From contig BSQZ01000022.1 in the NCBI GenBank assembly GCA_033239005.1, positions 3,811,001 through 3,875,000 on the forward strand: DNA of 64,000 bases. Reading direction: 5' to 3'. The notes under the pieces were generated by a model, which searched no databases, was not told where the DNA came from, and saw only the letters and a program-made list of their open reading frames with translations. Positions 62,516-64,000 of this stretch are shown one piece after another. This DNA is from Lamellibrachia satsuma. Its lineage: Eukaryota; Annelida; Polychaeta; Sabellida; Siboglinidae. The position numbers and the translations under genes were made by a program. How positions within the stretch are numbered: the stretch's first letter is position 1; each line of letters starts with the position of its first letter.

Positions 62516-63835
62516 AAAGACTTGTTTAAGAAAGCTGAAGGTAGCTGGGGTGGCTGTTATATGCTTGTCTTGAATTGATTAGTTTCAGTAGAAGATAAAT
62601 TAACCATTTCTTCATAGATTGTAGTTGAAATACTATATAATATACCAGATTGTTTTTTATGAGTTTTTCATTTATTTGGTTATGTTACAAGGTTTTTAAA
62701 ACATTTTTGTAAATAAAAAATAGCCAATAAAACGAAGTTTTATCGTTTTGAGAAAATCCCAAAAGAAATAAATGACATGCATATAAGTATGACAGTGAAA
62801 CTGATAACTTTACGACAGATTTTGCTTAACATAAGCCAATTATGTCTGCTACGCCACCCTGAATGAATTAAACAAAAGTTGAATGACAGCCTAAAGTGGC
62901 AGTGTATTTTTTTACACAAATCCTTCACCAATCGTTATTTACTGCTGCATTGCGTTGCGTGCACGTAAGACGTGTGTATACGTAAAATTGCAACGTCGTG
63001 AGTGTTGTAGTTTTTCTCAAACAATATTTTAAACATCATTCCCTGGTTATTGATGAAAACACAGTTTCAACAAATGCTTGTTTTTGTGTTGAAATTTAGG
63101 GTTTTTCACTAGCGTTTTATGTATTGTTGACAAAATAAAATGGCCAATGTCAAAGGCACGAAAAACTACGTTAACGCTCACTGCACGCTAATATTTGCTG
63201 GTTGAGGTGTATGATTTAGTTAGGTAGATATAATACCGATATGTACTAGCATTACAGTAACCAGTCCGCTTTCAGAGTGAACGAATATAGCTGGCTCGAA
63301 CATCATAGCGCACGCGATTGTTACTATGGAAACATTATCGCTTTTCCGGGAATTCAAGGGGATTTCCAAAAGGACTGGGTTTTTAAAGGATGGATTGGCG
63401 AAATATGAAGTTAGTGCCGGGTGGTTTTTTGTGGTGTCGATGTTTAATTCAGTATATCCTAGCATGTCATGAAGAAAAAAATCAACTGACACACTAGCCG
63501 CCCCACTACTGTTTGTTACTAGTAGCAACAAACATTGAACGTGCTGAACGTCTGTTTTTCTGAGCATTTAAGCCAAACGTGTGTGATGGGTTAAAGTGCT
63601 AGACGTCTACCGTGTCATTTTTTATTTCGGAATTAGTAAAGACAGTGTTATACCGTAAGGTGCTGCCACCTATTGACTATGTCAAGTACAGAACCGTTGC
63701 ATCAGTGTCGCTATAATGCTGTCATGTAACACTGTTTTGCTGGATTATTAAAGTGTGCTTCCCGCCCAGTTCGTGACTGTTGTGTTGAGGTCTTCAAAAT
63801 GTAGTAACGGTCATCAATAAAGGCAATATACTGCA
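62516..63835. other. Sequence upstream of GOT1 copy 2
   Basis: Beyond the duplicated flank. Minus ORF 63567-63220 (115 aa) is not recognised. 63525-63650 resembles 16675-16800, and 63655-63835 has LTR-like words (GTGCTGCCACCTATTG, CAATAAAGG) but no partner in the window. Confidence 0.4.
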
Positions 63836-64000
63836 ATTGACGGCGATCCTTTACTTTCTGACCTAACCATGAAAATTACCACCTAGATCATCCAAACTTG
63901 TCATATATCTACCATACATATACACATGTCACGTGGTCAACAAAGTACATTTACTTTCTCAAAACGATAAAAATTTACAAAAGAATTTAAAAAATCTCAT
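63836..64000. repeat. Dispersed repeat at window end
   Basis: Inverted relative of 51066-51235, then matches the start of the right TIR of the 49600-51065 element (AAAAGAATTTAAA), so another copy probably continues outside the window. Confidence 0.7.

Overview
This is eukaryotic, animal DNA: AT-rich, with a split nuclear gene (GT-AG introns), several non-LTR retrotransposon families, TTAA-flanked DNA transposons with THAP-domain remnants, a tRNA-derived SINE, MITEs and microsatellites. The repeat mix (CR1/L2-like, RTE-like, Kolobok-like) suits a marine invertebrate such as a mollusc or other lophotrochozoan; that placement is a guess. No bacterial operon, rRNA, intact tRNA or CRISPR array was seen.

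The only host gene I recognise is cytosolic aspartate aminotransferase (GOT1-like), present as two tandem copies on the minus strand. Copy 2 is complete: nine exons from 62018 down to 22053, total 1233 nt, a 410-residue protein, with all splice phases matching. Its intron 1 is about 30 kb. Copy 1 has exons 1-6 inside the window (12453 down to 633) and runs off the left edge. Homology between the copies extends through introns and about 500 bp of 5' flank, so this is a segmental duplication, later altered differently on each side by insertions.

Layout: 1-13580, GOT1 copy 1 with a TTAA element, a SINE, a 41-bp tandem repeat, a CR1-like RT copy, L2-like fragments and a MITE in the promoter. 13582-21700, between the genes, is retrotransposon debris (RTE-like, CR1-like) ending in a nearly full-length CR1-like element that abuts the copy 2 3' UTR. 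21700-31567, copy 2 exons 9-2, with a small LTR element nested with a TIR element in intron 7. 31568-61903, giant intron 1 of copy 2: a 9.9-kb minisatellite of about 275 units of 36 bp (33614-43499), LINE fragments, a TIR element (49.6-51.07 kb), a 3.96-kb TTAA/THAP element invaded by LINEs (52277-56232), a second THAP element (56997-57715), and a 3.56-kb element with long inverted repeats around a broken gene of an uncharacterised repetitive family (57927-61490). 61904-64000, copy 2 exon 1, promoter and further repeats.

The most unusual items are the long-TIR element with a possible PIN/FEN-nuclease-like gene, the giant multi-frame-open minisatellite inside a metabolic gene, and the duplicated GOT1 pair whose paralogous empty sites date the insertions.
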